A stretch of DNA of 64,000 nucleotides from Numida meleagris (GCF_002078875.1 NC_034412.1:31561557-31625556), one strand, 5' to 3'. Shown: positions 26,041 to 40,334, counted from the stretch's first letter. Program-made: numbers and translations. Notes: a model not told the origin generated them from the letters alone.

Positions 26041-29000
26041 GTGCAGATTAAAAGGAAAAAAAAACCAACATAATAAGTATAGCAAAGGTAACCTACTTCT
26101 TTGGGGAAACAGCTGACAAACACAAGAACAGAATGCTCTACAATAGAATCTGACTACAAGGAATCCCCGTACAGATGGGATCAGTTTGCTTGTCTGTCTT
26201 CTGCCTTAGATGCCCTGTTCTAGAAATTTGTAATGTCAGCTCACAGCAGTGATAACAAATAATTGCTGAAAGAAATCCTTGTATGACAAAATTAATCACT
26301 GATATAAATTCATTGACTAGACTGTCAATTTGTAGTTTGATCTCTCATGTTTGGTATTTGCTATGGCGTATTTTCAGCTTATACACTCAAATGAAATTCT
26401 GACCTGAGAGCCATCTCCGTCAACTCTTGTTCACTTCTGACAGCTCTTATGAGAACAAGTTAATAATTCACAGCAAAAGTTGGATCAGCCATTTCTTTGA
26501 GTAAGTACAAGTGATGTTTAACAAGTCTTTGACAGCTGTGGGAAATGCTTAGCTTTCGTAATAATTTTAAAGACTGAATATAATTTTTTAAGTATTCCTT
26601 TTCAGGAAGTCAGCCCAAGATTGTTTCCCTTGCTGCGTTCTCCTATAATTGGGGTGGTAACTTTAAAGCCATTGAAAGGAGTTTTATGGGAAAGGCTTTT
26701 TATAACTGCTTTGATAACTGTTTCACATTAACAAGAATACAGTGTTTTAATCAAGGACAAGAGGAGTAAAAGCTCTCAAGAGGCTCTAGAAAATGTGAAA
26801 TACCTTACCATACCTTCCTCCAAAATATTTAGGAATTTTGATGCTACACCACTGTTATCATTTCCAAGTGGACACACTAATAGGTTTATGAGACAATCAA
26901 GGAAGAGATGCATATCCATTCTCTCTGCTCTCTGTAGTTTTGCAGTGTAGGATAACCAGAAGCATGATTCAACATACATATTTTTTACCTGTACATGAAC
27001 CACAATAGTGGTCTGTGTATAACTTGAACATAAATGCCACATCCTCTAGCAAAAGCAGGACCATACATGTTTTTGCAGAAACATTTTCTGAAATACTTTT
27101 GTATGGTCCTAATACCACTGCATTAGTTGTCTCTCCTGTAACTTTGCATTCAAAGTATAAGATAACCACAAAGGTAAGTGAGAAAAGTTTGCAACCCTTT
27201 ATAAACAAAATGAGGATGAGCAAATCAAATAATAAAAAAGAAATTAGTCCATAGCAATATACAGTATCTACCCTAGAAACTCTGGAAATAATATGAGAAA
27301 GCTCTTGACACTTGGCATGCTTTGGCCTCAGGAAGCAGTCACTAGGACTCTACTCTGCACGTTATTCCCATTGAGCACAGCAGGAATAACACTACAGGAC
27401 TGATGGAACGAGATCATATGCATATCTCTTCACAAGTTCATTTTATGATCATTTAATACAGCAGTTTCTCAAAGATCTGTTCATTATATAAAGTGAATTG
27501 GGCCCAATGAAAAGAGTGGACAGAAGGTACAATGATGTACATTCACAAAGTACTTTCATAATGTTTGTATGACCTTTGTGGGAAATAGACTCATTTAAAG
27601 GTAGAAGCTATAAACACAGAGAAGTTATTGATTTTACTTTTTTTTAATACATTTGAAAGATGTTTCAATTCTATTCCACCTGTAGTTCTTAAAGATTGCC
27701 AATGCCAAACTGCAGTCTGAAAGCATTCCTTGTTTTTTAGGCAGTTCTCAAATTATGTCAGTCGTCACCATTACAACTGGTTGGAAACTCACAGAATTAG
27801 TGTCTGGGTTTTCCAATACTAACCTCTTCCTCAAAAAAAAGAATTACTCTTCTAGTGAATGATTAGATTCTGACATTTTGAAGCTCCAAGGAGCTCGACA
27901 TGCAATTTTCCTACTTCTTGAAAATGAAAGCTACAATCAGAGCACTTAAGCAACATGAGTGTCATAGTCTTCCTTGGACATAAAGTCTAAAACATACTGC
28001 AGCAAGAGCCTGCTAATCTGCCTGCAAGTTCACATTAGCTTCTTACTGTTAGTTTCAATAAGTGAAAGTCACGGCACAGGCTCCATAAAAATCAGATTTA
28101 TGCAAGTTTAATAAGCCTCCTTGCAAGTTATTTCTCAGATTTTTATGCTCTGGTTATCTTGGAAAGCATGTAGAAAACAAAAATCCTCCAAAGCCCAGCA
28201 TTCTTCCAGAGCACAGGAAACAAAGGCAAAACTAGTTTTTCTACTGTGTTAGAGAGAGAAGTCAACTTTCTGCTCGCTGAGATGCTGTGAAAACTGACGT
28301 AGTGGGAAACACTTCTTTGTCATATTGAAGCCTGACATTGTATTAAGAGAGAAACTTTTAATTAAATTGGACTTCCTGAGTGCTATACACTATCTGGTGT
28401 TATCATGCTGACAGCATTATCAATTGCAGAGCTGACAGCAAGTGGGCCTATAGCTCAGAACACTGAAGTATTTTCATTTCCCCATGATTCACTTTGCAAT
28501 CAAAACATGAACTCAGTTATATTGTGCCTAAACCTATCGCTCCTTTACTGAATGAGGCAATTCATGCCAAAATTCAGTAAAGCTGTACAGCTAAAATCAG
28601 CACCCAAAGAACATCCTAGTCAGAAAGGTAGAATCAGATTTTACATTTGTTTAATTTCATCAGCTTTCTGCATCACCCATTATTTAGTTAGTGAATTAAA
28701 ACTGTCAACGTGCAAGTTAAGACCAAGCGCCAGGAGTTAATGATGGACCTGGCTAGAAAGCATTACTGATAAAGTACTGTAAAGATCAAGGCTAGATGGT
28801 ATAAAAGCTGCAGCTTGATCTTGCTTGGGAAGCTGCACAGCTGTAAATACTGACATGCCTTAAGATTGGAAATCAGTGACAAGTGTGGAGCAGATCTAAA
28901 CCTGTGAGGAAACAAATATGAAATATCCAAACAGAAAACAACTCTACTGACCTGTTCAGACTGGGTTTTGCAATTCCATTCTTTGTGTTCAAACTTATTC

Positions 29001-30370
29001 TTTTGTGTTGTTTCAGTATTTATTGAGTGATTGTTCTCTGACATCTGAGTATCTCAAGGATATAGGTACTGTTTAAAATATTTTGTCAGTGTGCTGTCTT
29101 TATTGATATAACACAATAGAACATTACATTAGATGTACTTAGGAGCCATAATAATACTCATCTAATGTGCAATGTAAGTTGTTTTCCTTCTCAAAACCTA
29201 AATATTTCCTTTGTTTCCTTTTGTTTGCTGCTTTTTTTTTGCTATTTGCTTCTTCTGGTTATATTTTGGATTACAATTCCTTTAGAGAACAGACATCATC
29301 ACTGTCTATATTTGTTTATACTCTAATACAGCCAGCAGAACAAAATGAAAAGTTATCTCATATGAACATGAAGAGCGAAAGATTTTTTTATGCCCATTTA
29401 TTCTTTCTTCCAGAAGAAATATTTGAATTTTTAAAGACCCAACAATAAATAATTTTGGATTTTGTGTTTCCAGATGCTTATTTCACCTTCCTTTCTCTCC
29501 CAGTGCCAAGCAGGTAGCTGACTGGACTTCACTTGGAAGCATTCAATTGAAGGTGCAAATAGCCCCTACTCCACAAGGGATTTTGTAGATCTAGTTTGCC
29601 ATGCAACAGCAGTCACTTCCAACACAGGTGCATGCTTCCTCCTCTCATGGAAGCCACACAGAGACACACAAGTAGTATTCCCAGTATCCTTTTACAGTAC
29701 AACAAGCATCAAGAAATAACAATAGAAATGCTTGCACTTTGTTTGGTGCGTACAAGTCTTCGATGGTTAAATAACTCAGAAAGATCAGAATATGCACATT
29801 CCATTATCTTACATATCTGGATTCATTTTATATCATTCATTTCATCTATACTACCTGTTTCCATAACTGACTGATACACAGAAAATGTACTGCCTCCTAC
29901 TTCATTCTTAATGCTTTAATGCCTCTGTGGCCTTATTCATTTTTCTGCTTAAATAATCTTTGTAAGACCCAAAGGTCGTTCCCTCTGATAGAAAAATGGA
30001 TATTGTCATACAAATTAGCATACGACTCACTGTAAGCAATGAGTCTATTGATCATGTAGGTTGCCAGACATTCTTAGATAATAAATGGTTTAAATTGCTT
30101 CTCACTCCTTTGACTTTACAGTGCATAGTATAGTTATCATGACAGAAGCTGACCTCATAGAAAATGATCAGAAAAAAGCCAAAGTAGTAATTATTCCAGA
30201 GTTACATAGAAAATATTCATAGAATAGTTATGAGGTCTCTGAAGTGCAGGCCAATATCTTATTCACTCATTCTTTCCTCATCACTAGAAAGTGAGTTGGG
30301 AAAGAAATATGTTAAAAAAAATAATCCTAAAAAGTCTTTTGAAATGCAGATAACGTCAGAACCATCTAAT
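26041..30370. other. AT-rich unique sequence, no gene seen
   Basis: Nothing recognisable. Short open frames (up to about 93 codons) have no known domain or supporting splice context. Confidence 0.6.
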
Positions 30371-30371
30371 A

Positions 30372-30650
30372 TAACTTGCTGAAGGCTTTGCTGAAGTCTA
30401 AGTAGACTACACCAACAGCTTTTCCCTCATCCACCATACAGGTCACTCGATCAAAGAAGGAGATCAGGTTGGTCAAGCAGGATCTGTTTTTCATTAATCC
30501 ATGCTGGCTGGGCTTGATCCCCCAGTTGTCCCGCATGAACCCTGTGATCTCCGTCAAGATGATTTGCTTCATAAACTTTCCTTGCACCGAGGTCAGGCTG
30601 ATGGGCCTACATTTTCCCAGATCCTCATTACGACCCTTCTTATAGATAGA
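30372..30650 (-). mobile_element. CR1 LINE internal fragment (RT N-terminal part)
   Basis: The minus strand encodes a decayed piece of the CR1 reverse transcriptase: the S-Q-H-G-x-x-K-x-R-S-C-L-T-N-L-I-S-F-F-D block and the V-V-Y-L-D-F-S-K-A-F block. Both ends are missing, including the normal 3' end, so this is either a remnant of a larger copy or an internally rearranged insertion. Confidence 0.9.
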
Positions 30651-32405
30651 ATGCAGACATAGATTTTACTGAAACATTATATGTTAAAATAAACCATCTT
30701 CTAATTGCATTGTCTTTAAGCAAGCAGCATCAGCCAGTAATTAAGTATTGCTACATTTTTACTAGATTTAAGGTTTTTCTTAAACCTTACTTTCTTATTT
30801 CCCATATTTGAAAGAGAAATATTTGATTATTTTTAATTCTAAATAATTTACACATCACTCAATACATGCACCCATTTCAGGACTTTTTTTAGTGGTAGTC
30901 CATGAGTATTCTCATACTGGAATCATATCCATTACAGACATTTCTGTGCAAGTCTTCTGACTAGAGATTAACAATCATTGTCATTTGATTAGCAAAATAT
31001 AGAATGTAGAAATTAAATGATTGAAAATACAAATTTAATTCAAGTAGTATATCACGTGATCATCTCCTTCGCTTTTTTCAAGTTCTAGATTGCAAGAAAC
31101 AAGGATTATATTTTATTTTTCATACAGTAATTTGATTTCACCTTACTCATATGCCTATAATATATTCCAATAATTTTTCAAAGCTTGCATATAACAACCA
31201 TCTATTATTTTCTATCAAAATAATACGAAGTAGTCCAAATACATTTAAAGCTTTAACTTTTACTGTACTCTTCTTGATTTGCAAACATAATTTTATTTCA
31301 CAGTACATTAATTTCTATTACACATTTTTGTACTTTATCATTAACACCGTTTCATTATTTCAATAAATGAAACTAAATGTAGTGTTGGCTGTTTGGCTCC
31401 ACGCTTCAGTAATCTCACCATGCTTCAGACAGCTGTAGGACAATCAAATAAATGAGTCTAATACACCATTGTTTTAATTACGTTTATTAATTCAAGGGTG
31501 TTTAAATCATTGTGTTGGGTTTTTTTTATTGAACAATAATGTATTTAAGTCTATAAATTGATTAATGGATTGCCATCTTTATCAAGCAATAAGCAAATCT
31601 ACAGCTGATTAAGTGATGTGTTTCTTGCACAAATTAGCTAAATTTTAAATGCCAATCACATCACATTCCCCATTTAACAGAAGAAGCTGCTTGCCAGAAA
31701 ATCTTTTTATCATTAGTTCTTCTCAAGTGTGATACAGCTGTTAATGAAAGAGCAGGACACTTCGAAGAGGCAAGACTGCAAAATGCAGCTGAATATACCA
31801 CATGGGTGTAATGTTCTGATATATGTGGTGCCCTTCAGAGACTGTTCAGACTATATTATATCACACCAGTTAGTGAACAAACTCATTTTTCGTATTTTTT
31901 TCCCGAATCCATAATCTCTTAACACAATTTGAAATAATGAAAATTTCATTTGCAATGTATTAAAAACATATGCTGACTTAAAGCCAGCTTGTAATTCCCT
32001 CACATATTATGACTCATATCAGTATGTAAGAATAATTGCTCACCAATGTAAGCAGGAGATGTAAGAAACTTATCTCCTTACTACCAGAGTAGCTCAAAAC
32101 AAGAGCTTGAGGAAATTTGTTCTACTCTCAAGAAATCAGAAGATGCCATGCTTCAATTACGTATCAGATCTTTCTGCTTTGCAAGTGATTTCTACTGTTT
32201 GGTGGTCTTGGCTTCTACCCACCCACCTCTGTAGATAGTAAGCTGTTTGCCACTACCACATATCACCTACCTCTTCAGGAAGAAAACAACTGTTTTCTTC
32301 TTGATCATGACAAAGTCAACGAAGTCATTACAGTGGCCACCCAAAGACAGAGCACAGCTGATGGTGCAGTCCTCTTGATCAAGACATCAGATCAAGACTC
32401 TTGAT
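30651..32405. other. AT-rich unique sequence, no gene seen
   Basis: No recognisable feature. A short local duplication of TTGATCAAGA near 32,370-32,410 abuts the next CR1. Confidence 0.6.
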
Positions 32406-32407
32406 CA

Positions 32408-32876
32408 AGAGTTCAGAGGAGGGCCACCAAGATGATCAGAGGGCTGGAACACCTCTCCTATGAGGAAAGGTTGAGGGGACTGGGCTTGTTTAGTTTGGAG
32501 AAGAGAAGGCACCGGGGGATCTCACTGTGGCCTTCCAATACTTGAAGGGAGCATATAAACAGGAGGGGGATTGATTGTTTGTGAGGGTAGATAGCGACAG
32601 GACAAGGGGGAATGGTTTTAAACTGAGACAGGGGAGATGTAGGTTAGATGGTAGGAGGAAGTTTTTCACACAGAGGGTGGCGATGCACTGGAACAGGCTG
32701 CCCAGGGAGATTGTGGATGCCCCGTCCCTGGAGGCATTCAAGGCCAGGCTGGACGTGGCTCTGGGCAGCCTGGTCTAGTGGTTGGCGACCCTGCACTCAG
32801 CATAGGGGTTGAGACTCGATGATCTTTGAGGTCCTTTTCAACCCAGGCCATTCTATGATTCTATGATTCTATGATC
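32408..32876 (+). mobile_element. CR1 LINE, 5'-truncated 3' part
   Basis: The plus strand encodes the RT tail ([21 protein letters not shown] type) with frame breaks, followed by the 3' UTR and three ATTCTATG octamers at the end. It belongs to the same subfamily as the 11.7-13.0 kb copy by its GTGGTTGGCGACCCTGC block. Confidence 0.95.
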
Positions 32877-34102
32877 ATTTAAAACTCCAAATCACTAGAT
32901 TTCAATTTTGTGGATTTTAGAGCAATGTTTTGGCAGTTTTGAGTAAACTCAGGTAGGACAGTGATTGAAACTTTAAGATTTGCTTCTCAAAAAAAGAAAA
33001 AAAGCACTTACATCCATAGTCAACTGACTGTCTATTTTGTCATCAAATAACCATGTCCATAACTGGCTATTTAATGCATTTCTTGTGTAAATCAGCCAAA
33101 TTCCCCATGCTTCCAACATGGTTTGCTGATCAACACAACAAAGTATGGCATACACTAAAATGTCTAATACATATTCCACAATGCAGTTCACACTGATCAA
33201 TAGAAAATCTGTCTATGAAGTTGACTTAAAATGTGCATGGTATACATATATGATGTACATTTTGGAGGAACAAATAAATATACACATACTCCTGTGACTT
33301 ATTTATATTATTTAGTTACAAAGCTGCTCTAATAGTGATACAGATCTGCATTGTTCCAAAGGAAAGATATTGAAAATTTTTCTCTCAAGACCTTCTAAGA
33401 GTATTTCATTATTGTTTTGAATGCCCTCCATGTTTCTCAGTCAGCATCACTGTGCATAGCAAAAGTGACTGTGCCTGGAGGGTGTTTGGCTGATTCTTCT
33501 AATACAACTCAAAGACCAAACTATTTTTTTTTTCAGAAACACAGAAATATCTAAGGATTTTTTATTTTTTATTTTTTAATTTAAAGGTATTTCTGATAAT
33601 TCCACTAGAACTTTGGCCAGAAAAAGAGACAGGCAAAAATCGTTACATCTACTGTTGACAAAATAAAGACACCAGATATTGTAGGAAAATAAAGAAAAAT
33701 AAAAAGTGTTGTTACTGACTGACATGGACACACAGAGGTAAAAAGCAGAAAAGGACAATAGAGTTCTTTGCATTGCAAAAGAGAGTACAGTGCTTGCATC
33801 CTAGCCAAAAAAAAACCAACAAAAAGTCCCATTATGCGAGGCACTTTGAGGAACAGTTCAAAGGCGGATTTGAAAGTGTATCTTGGTCTAAAAATACAGC
33901 TATGTATTGTACGTTAATCAACAAAAACATAAGGTGCTCCAGATTGGCAGCTTATAAAAGGATATTAATTTGCTACCTAATAGAACTGCTATTAGATAGC
34001 TTTCTGCAGAAAGTAAAAACTGGAACACTGATATCTTAAATGTATCAAACAACATACAGTAACTCCTCTTAGTCAATATTAAAAATTTTAAAGAGGTTAA
34101 GA
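32877..34102. other. AT-rich unique sequence, no gene seen
   Basis: No gene or repeat family recognised. Confidence 0.6.
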
Positions 34103-34537
34103 TCAGAGGCAGCCTGGACTGTAGAGGCCATGCTCTGCTCGAGTTTGTGATCTCGAGGAATATGGGTTTGGCAAAGAGCAGTCAGGATCGTGAACTTCAG
34201 AAGAGCAAAATTCCAGATGTTTAAGAAATAATTGGATAAGATCCCCTGGTGAACTCATCTTAGGGACACAGGAACAGAACAGAGCTAGCAGCTCTTTAAG
34301 GATACCTTTTTGAGAGCACAACAGCTCACCCCGCAGCATAAGAAATCAAGCAGAGGAGGCAGGAAACCGCATGGCTGAGCAAGGTCAAACTAAGGGAAAA
34401 GAAGGAAAAGTACAGGCAGTGGAAGTAGGGATGGGTGTCTGTCCAGATATGCAGAGATGGGATCAAGAAAGCCAAGACAGATGGAATTGAACTTGGCGAG
34501 GGATGTGAAAAATAACAAGAAGGGGTTCTATAGGTAC
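34103..34537 (+). mobile_element. CR1 LINE ORF2, endonuclease-RT linker (left of solo LTR)
   Basis: The plus strand matches the middle of CR1 ORF2, between the endonuclease and reverse transcriptase. It has the GACCATGCTCTG-type and GATCCCCTGG-type blocks and a lysine-rich stretch that ends in codons for K-K-G-F-Y-R-Y. Stops and small deletions are present. Codons AGG-TAC (R-Y) at 34532-34537 are the target of the LTR insertion that follows. Confidence 0.88.
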
Positions 34538-34945
34538 TGTAGTAGGCATGTTACTGAGTACTCGGGCTGTAACGCTGAAGGTCCTTCCTCATATGCTTGT
34601 TATTGGTTCACCTACTTTACTTGAACCCGTGACGTAAGAAGGAGAGGCTGTCCTTCTTTGTTTTCATAACAAGGTGTATAACAACTCCGTGTATGGCCTT
34701 TCGGAAGAGAGTGGCCAGAGCGGGATATTCAATATGATTGGCCAGGGGCCTGCGTGAGCTTCTGGAGCAGTCTAGTAAAAGATAAGATATACTATATAGT
34801 TCTGTAGCTTTTAACAATAAACGCCATTTTGCCGCTCATCATATTGATGTGTAAATGCGACGAGGTGACCGGGGACAGAAAGTAGTCCTTGCGGGCAGGG
34901 TGACAAGTTACGAACGGAATATCATATGTGGTGGTCTTCACTACA
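34538..34945 (+). mobile_element. Solo LTR of an alpharetrovirus-like ERV (copy B)
   Basis: A 408-base element beginning TGTAG and ending CTACA, collinear with copy A through U3 and R. Shared blocks include TGTAACG, GAAGGTCCTTCC, TAAGAAGGAGAGGCTGT, GATATTCAATATGATTGGCCA, TACTATATAGTTCTGTA and the poly(A) region. AATAAA is at 34816-34821, followed by CGCCATTTTGC. The flanks are AGGTAC (34532-34537) and AAGTAC (34946-34951); the surrounding CR1 codons show AGGTAC is the original target, so the right copy has one substitution. After the CATATTG block the U5 part differs strongly from copy A. No internal sequence remains. Confidence 0.92.
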
Positions 34946-35158
34946 AAGTACATTGGTCAGAAGAGACAGGCAAAGAAGAGTGTACTCTCCAGGTTTGGGA
35001 GAGTGAAATCCCCCCACTGTAAGAGCAGAGCAAGTCTGAGACCACCTCATCACACTGAAAGTCTATGGGGCCAGACAATGTGCATCCCAGGGTCTTGAGG
35101 GAGATGGCTGATGTGGTCGCAAAGCCACTCTCCATGATACTTGAAAACTTGTGGCTGT
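34946..35158 (+). mobile_element. CR1 LINE ORF2, continuation right of solo LTR
   Basis: Begins with the duplicated target, and then the reading continues as I-G-Q-K-R-Q-A-K in the CR1 linker. The following CR1 block includes the ATGGCTGATGTGGTCGC and AAGCCACTCTCCATGAT segments. Similarity stops at GTGGCTG near 35158. Confidence 0.88.
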
Positions 35159-38100
35159 AATTTTCTTCATTTACAAAAGTGGTCAATACCTAAAGCCTAT
35201 GAAGAGATCTTAAGAGAGCACAGGTATTTCTTTGAAAAAGAATTCTTTCAAAAACTGAATTTTTTAAGACTTGAAAGAAAAGCCTATATCTGTGTTATCA
35301 TTGCTTCCATAAGTCCTGTCTATTTAAGAAACTATATTTGTTGGAATTCAGAGAAGGGGGAAACTCTGTTTTACAACTCTATTCAAGACAAAGTTTAATA
35401 TAAATGGTTTCTGGATTTGACTCAGTAGTTCTCTTTGAAATCTTTCCCTATCTGCTTTTTGATCCAAATGATGCTGGTCTGAGAGCATGAAGCAACAGAC
35501 AGGCAATTAATGAATGCAGTCACCTCAGCCTCTCTGCGTTTTAAGTCACTGCATTCCCACAACCCCTTTGATGTTTCAGAATACTACATGAAAATAAATG
35601 AATACTCACTAATGATATTTAATTGGCTATTCAGTACACACATCAAGTTTTTTTTTTTCATTTTATAACTGAATTTCCATTAGACTTTTTGAAAGGTTGT
35701 ATCACATAGAAACTGCTTCTTTTTCTAATATTAAGCTTTCAGTCTTCGATGTATTTTACATTTGAAATATCTTCATTGCGATTTTTTATTGCTTTTTAAG
35801 TGAAAATACTTCATAGTCAATATTTTTTCAGTGAAACAACAGAAAAATTATAATTTTATGCAAACAGTATATTAAATAAACTTACCAGCGATTCAAGACA
35901 GTGATCTTAAGATGTGCACATTTAGTGAGTAACAAGCTTCTGGAAGATTCACAATTATTTTCCCTCATGGTAACTCTTAAGGAATGATGCACCTGGGAAA
36001 CAAGGATGTAATAGTAACTCTAGAGGAAATCTTCTCACTTACAATGTCAAACAGCAAAATAAGTAAAACACATAGCTGTACGCGTTTTCACCCATATTCA
36101 ACATAGATGCACACAACTGCATTGTTTGTCACAATGGCTTGTAGTATATTGAAATTCTTCTGTTTCTTCACAGAAAGACAGCTAGGTCTTACAGCAGTAT
36201 TTCTTCATATTTGTTATAAATCATTCATAGTTATTCAAATACTTCCCGCCCTTCTCTCTAAAGATAATGTATGCATGGGCCGCGTACAGCCCTCATTATC
36301 ACATTTTTACCCACTTTGTGACACTAGGGAGTCTTCACACTTGTGGCAGGCCAATCCTCACCAGTATTTTAGCACTCATCCAGCCACTCATTCCCCTCCA
36401 CTAAGGGAGGGAACAGGAAGAATAAAAATGAGAAAACTAGTAGGTTGAGATAGACAGCTTAATGAGCGAAGAGGGGAAAATGAGTAAGAGGGGAAAAAAG
36501 TGATGCAAAGGCAGTCATCATCTTCCACAAACTGGGATGCCCAGCCAGTCTACGAACAACAGCCACCGTGGAAGACGAAGTCCCCCAGTTTTTATTGCTG
36601 AGTATGACATTATATGTTATGGGATAATCCTTTGGCCAGTCCAAGTCAGCTGTCCTGTTTGTTTCTCCTTCCAACATCTTGTTCACTCCCAGCCTACACA
36701 CTGGAGAGGATGGAGTGACATAAAAGGTAATCCTCAATGCTCTGCAAGCCCTGCTCAGCAGCAGACAAAACACCAGTATGCTACCAGCACTATGTTACAC
36801 AAATCCAAAACACAGCATCAATATGGACTATCACGAGAAAAGTAAACTCCATTCCAGTCAGATCCAGCCCAAGATCACATCAAAAGAACGTGACTCATAA
36901 TATTTTCTATTTTCCTCGAAACTGTTACACCTACGTTATGTTTTTCTTTGAATCCCACAGAATATTCTGGTTTATATTTTTTTTTACCCCCACAGACTCG
37001 TTATGGAGAATGTGAACTGTATTTGTACATCAAAACATCATGAAAGAGGCTCTTAAAAAGTTATGAGCCAGTGCTCAATTTCTGACTATGTGTTTTATAC
37101 TGAACTCCTAAGTACAATTACTAGATTACTCCCACCCAGCACAGGAAAAACAAACAAACAAACAAAAAAAAACCAGCTTGAGAGCTCCTGAACATTTGTT
37201 TGCAATAGGAAGAACAGTAGATCAAAACACAGCAGCAACAGTACATTTTTGCATTATATACTGTGACATACAGAATATTAAAATACTTTCTGCCTTTGAA
37301 CCAGCTGAAGCTGGTACACTTTGTTTTTAATTAGATATACTATAGCATTCTGCTTCTGGTGGCTTTAAATAATCTTTACCATAACCTACTCCTGACTGTA
37401 AACTGAATACAAATATGTTCCCTGCTAGGCACTAAACCAGTGTGGATTTTTCATAACGTTTTTCCAAAGAGATACGCAAGGTCCATTATGCAAGGATAGA
37501 CAGAGAAAGGCAAGAGCGAACCAGGACTATTTGTATTTCCAAGAAAGCTACAATTTGAATTCTGAAAGAACCAATATATACCCTGAAAGGACAACAGCAG
37601 CCTGAGGTGGCCCTTCACACCTGCGTGGTGGACACTGAGCTCTCAGGGCACAGATTCTTGCCCAGCATGAGGGTGCAAAAGTGGGACCCAGTCTTCAGAC
37701 CCAAACTGAGCCCCGTAAATACCCCCTGCATCTTTACTTTGGATACAAGAAATACTGCCAGTGTTTTTTTTTTTTTTTTACATTTATTTTGTTAAATGAA
37801 TCTATAGTCTGGGAGACAGATGGTGTTTACCACCCCTTTTTTTCAGAAATACGCCTGTTCAAACTGCACTTTACTGAACCAGTTTTAAAGGCAGATGTCA
37901 AATAAAGAGGAAAGTCATGTTTAGTCTCCCAGGTGATCACTACAATTATATAGAATCATTTAAATTAAATAGCTTGGCAACTGTAAGAAGAATCTACCTA
38001 TTTTACTCAGTCAATGAAAAACCTGCTGGCGCAGTAGTACCCTGTACTTCTGTCATGTCACATCTCTAGCAGAAAGAGAGGAAAATGACGAGAGTAAGCT

Positions 38101-40334
38101 AATGTGATCCTCCAGACTGTTCTGCTCATTTCTTCTGATTCTTCCTTCGAGATATCTTTGTTCTTACTGCTTCTTTTGGAGATTTTAGTGTTCCTTCACC
38201 TTCTTTGAAACAAGAGTGAAATCAGCCCAACAATAAAACAAACACAGAAAAAGTCGAATCACAAGGCACATAAATTTAATTTAGATTTTAATTTAGATTT
38301 TAATTTAGATAAGATACTGATTATCTTCTGTTCATTATCCTCAATCTGAATGAAAATGCATGAAGAACTATAGACATCCTAAACAAACAAATTCCACAGA
38401 TTTCCAGAGAGGGCTTCTTGGTGTTGTTATCCTCTGTTTCATGGCAGTGCTGTTAAAAACAATCCTGCTGACAAGGAAATGTACTATGAATGAACAGAAA
38501 AATCTCTGCTTTGTCACACATAATAGCTGCCCTCCAGGCTCTCCTTATTAGAGAGGGAACCACACAGCTTCTCAGTAGTAAGGGCAATGAAAATATAGAA
38601 TACTCACCATGTGAAAATATGAGGTACTTTCCATATCCTGCATTTTCTAAATAGTTTATGAGACCTTTTGTTTGGAGTGTGCTACCAGTTAGTTAAACTC
38701 TTGGGACAGTTTACAGGTTCTGGTCATCAATTCCTACAGTTACCAAAATCCCCACTTATCTATTTTCTTGTGAGATAGAAGATAACTATAATTTGTATCC
38801 ATGTAAAAGGATGTGAAGATTTCCAAAGCTCCTGGAGCCTACAGAAAAGCTAGATCTCAAAATGTAGCCAGTGGATAAAGCAAATGGATGAGGGCTCTTC
38901 CTCCCCAGTTGCAGCAGTGACTCTGGAGCACTTTTGCACAGAACTATTCATTCAAGAGGTCAGGGAAACAAAGTGAACAGAGTAGCACAGAAACAAGTAT
39001 GCCACATCCCTTCCCTGAGACATGATAAGAAATGAAAGAAATCATATCAGTACATAAAGTTCAAGCACCAACTTTGACATCTATTCCCAATCTCACCTGC
39101 CTCAAACCCTGGAAAAGACCTTTCTAATCCCAGAAGGCTTATTATTATTTCAGTAACTTCCAGAAGCTATATATTAGTTACCAGTTATCTTAACACTGTC
39201 ATGATAATGTCTCCTGTGCAAACTGTACCTTAAATGGCTGACTCAGCATCTTCCTTCACTACTCTGTAGCCTCACAGTACTTTTAAACCAGTTCATCTGC
39301 TGAAGAGATTCAAAGAAATTGTGATGGGAATATCTGGAAACAAGTACACACTATGCTTAAGAACAGTACTTCAAAGTATCATTACTGTGAAGTAAAATTC
39401 ACAGAGGAGAAAAAGACAATTTTAGCACATACTTTTCTTAAATCTGAATTAGAAGCCATAGAACATAAACAACGTTGAGCATGAAAAAAGCTAAGTTACT
39501 AGCGTGAAACAATTTAGCAAACCAACGTAACTTCATATCTCATAAATCTAGTTAGTTCTGGCAGGCATGAGACAGATGCTGTGGCTTAGACAATTCAAAT
39601 CAACATATGAAACCATCTATGTTCAGTAATCTGATTTTTTTCTACATTTAATTGCAGAAAAATAAATTATAATTTATTTTTAAAATATTGTATTTTTTAA
39701 AAATGAGTGACAATGATCGCTAAAGTTTTACATGACTGTACATGTATAACAAGTGTACAGCATTTAGCTGCACAGTCTTATAATACTCATAATTTTTGGA
39801 AACTCAATAGAACAAAATGCAGAAAAGGCTTGTGAATTTTTCAAATGTGAAGAAAGATGCTGAAAACAGTTATTTTTATGATTGAATTTTGTAAAACAAA
39901 ACTGAAACATCAACTGAAATTACAACTGTTTATGCAGTGTCTGAGGCACTGTCTGTTTACCAACCGATAGTTGATATTTCAAGTTAAGCAGTCAATAGCC
40001 AGGATTTCCCTCCATTCTTTGGGAAAGTACACTAATTCTCACATATACATTAACATGAAATCTTCTATATGTTAATCAACGTACTCAGTTTCACTGTTGT
40101 GAGCAGTGGCTTATGTGAATGAGGTGGCAGGGAGTATGGAAAGGACAGGGTGTCTCTGTCTCTTCATTAGCTCTTCCTAAATAGAGAGAAGTACCACAAA
40201 GAATGCCAAAAAATGAGTAGTTTGAAGGTTAATCCTTGGAAACATTTTGGAACCACTGTATTTAAGAAAGATGAATTACTGCATTTCTCAGTGAAATCAC
40301 TGATAAAGAGAATTTTGTTTGTTTATTTGATCTA
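35159..40334. other. AT-rich unique sequence, no gene seen
   Basis: No recognisable gene. It contains a small tandem repeat with a 12-base period at 38274-38310 (unit ATTTAGATTTTA, about three copies). The open frames of 102-113 codons near 36.1-36.85 kb overlap on both strands and have no known domain. Confidence 0.6.
38274..38310. repeat. Short tandem repeat, 12-bp period
   Basis: About three copies of ATTTAGATTTTA in an AT-rich setting. Confidence 0.85.

Noticed and set aside
36107..36845. Overlapping open frames of 102-113 codons on both strands
   Set aside because: Overlap on opposite strands without any domain; likely chance in a locally less AT-rich patch.
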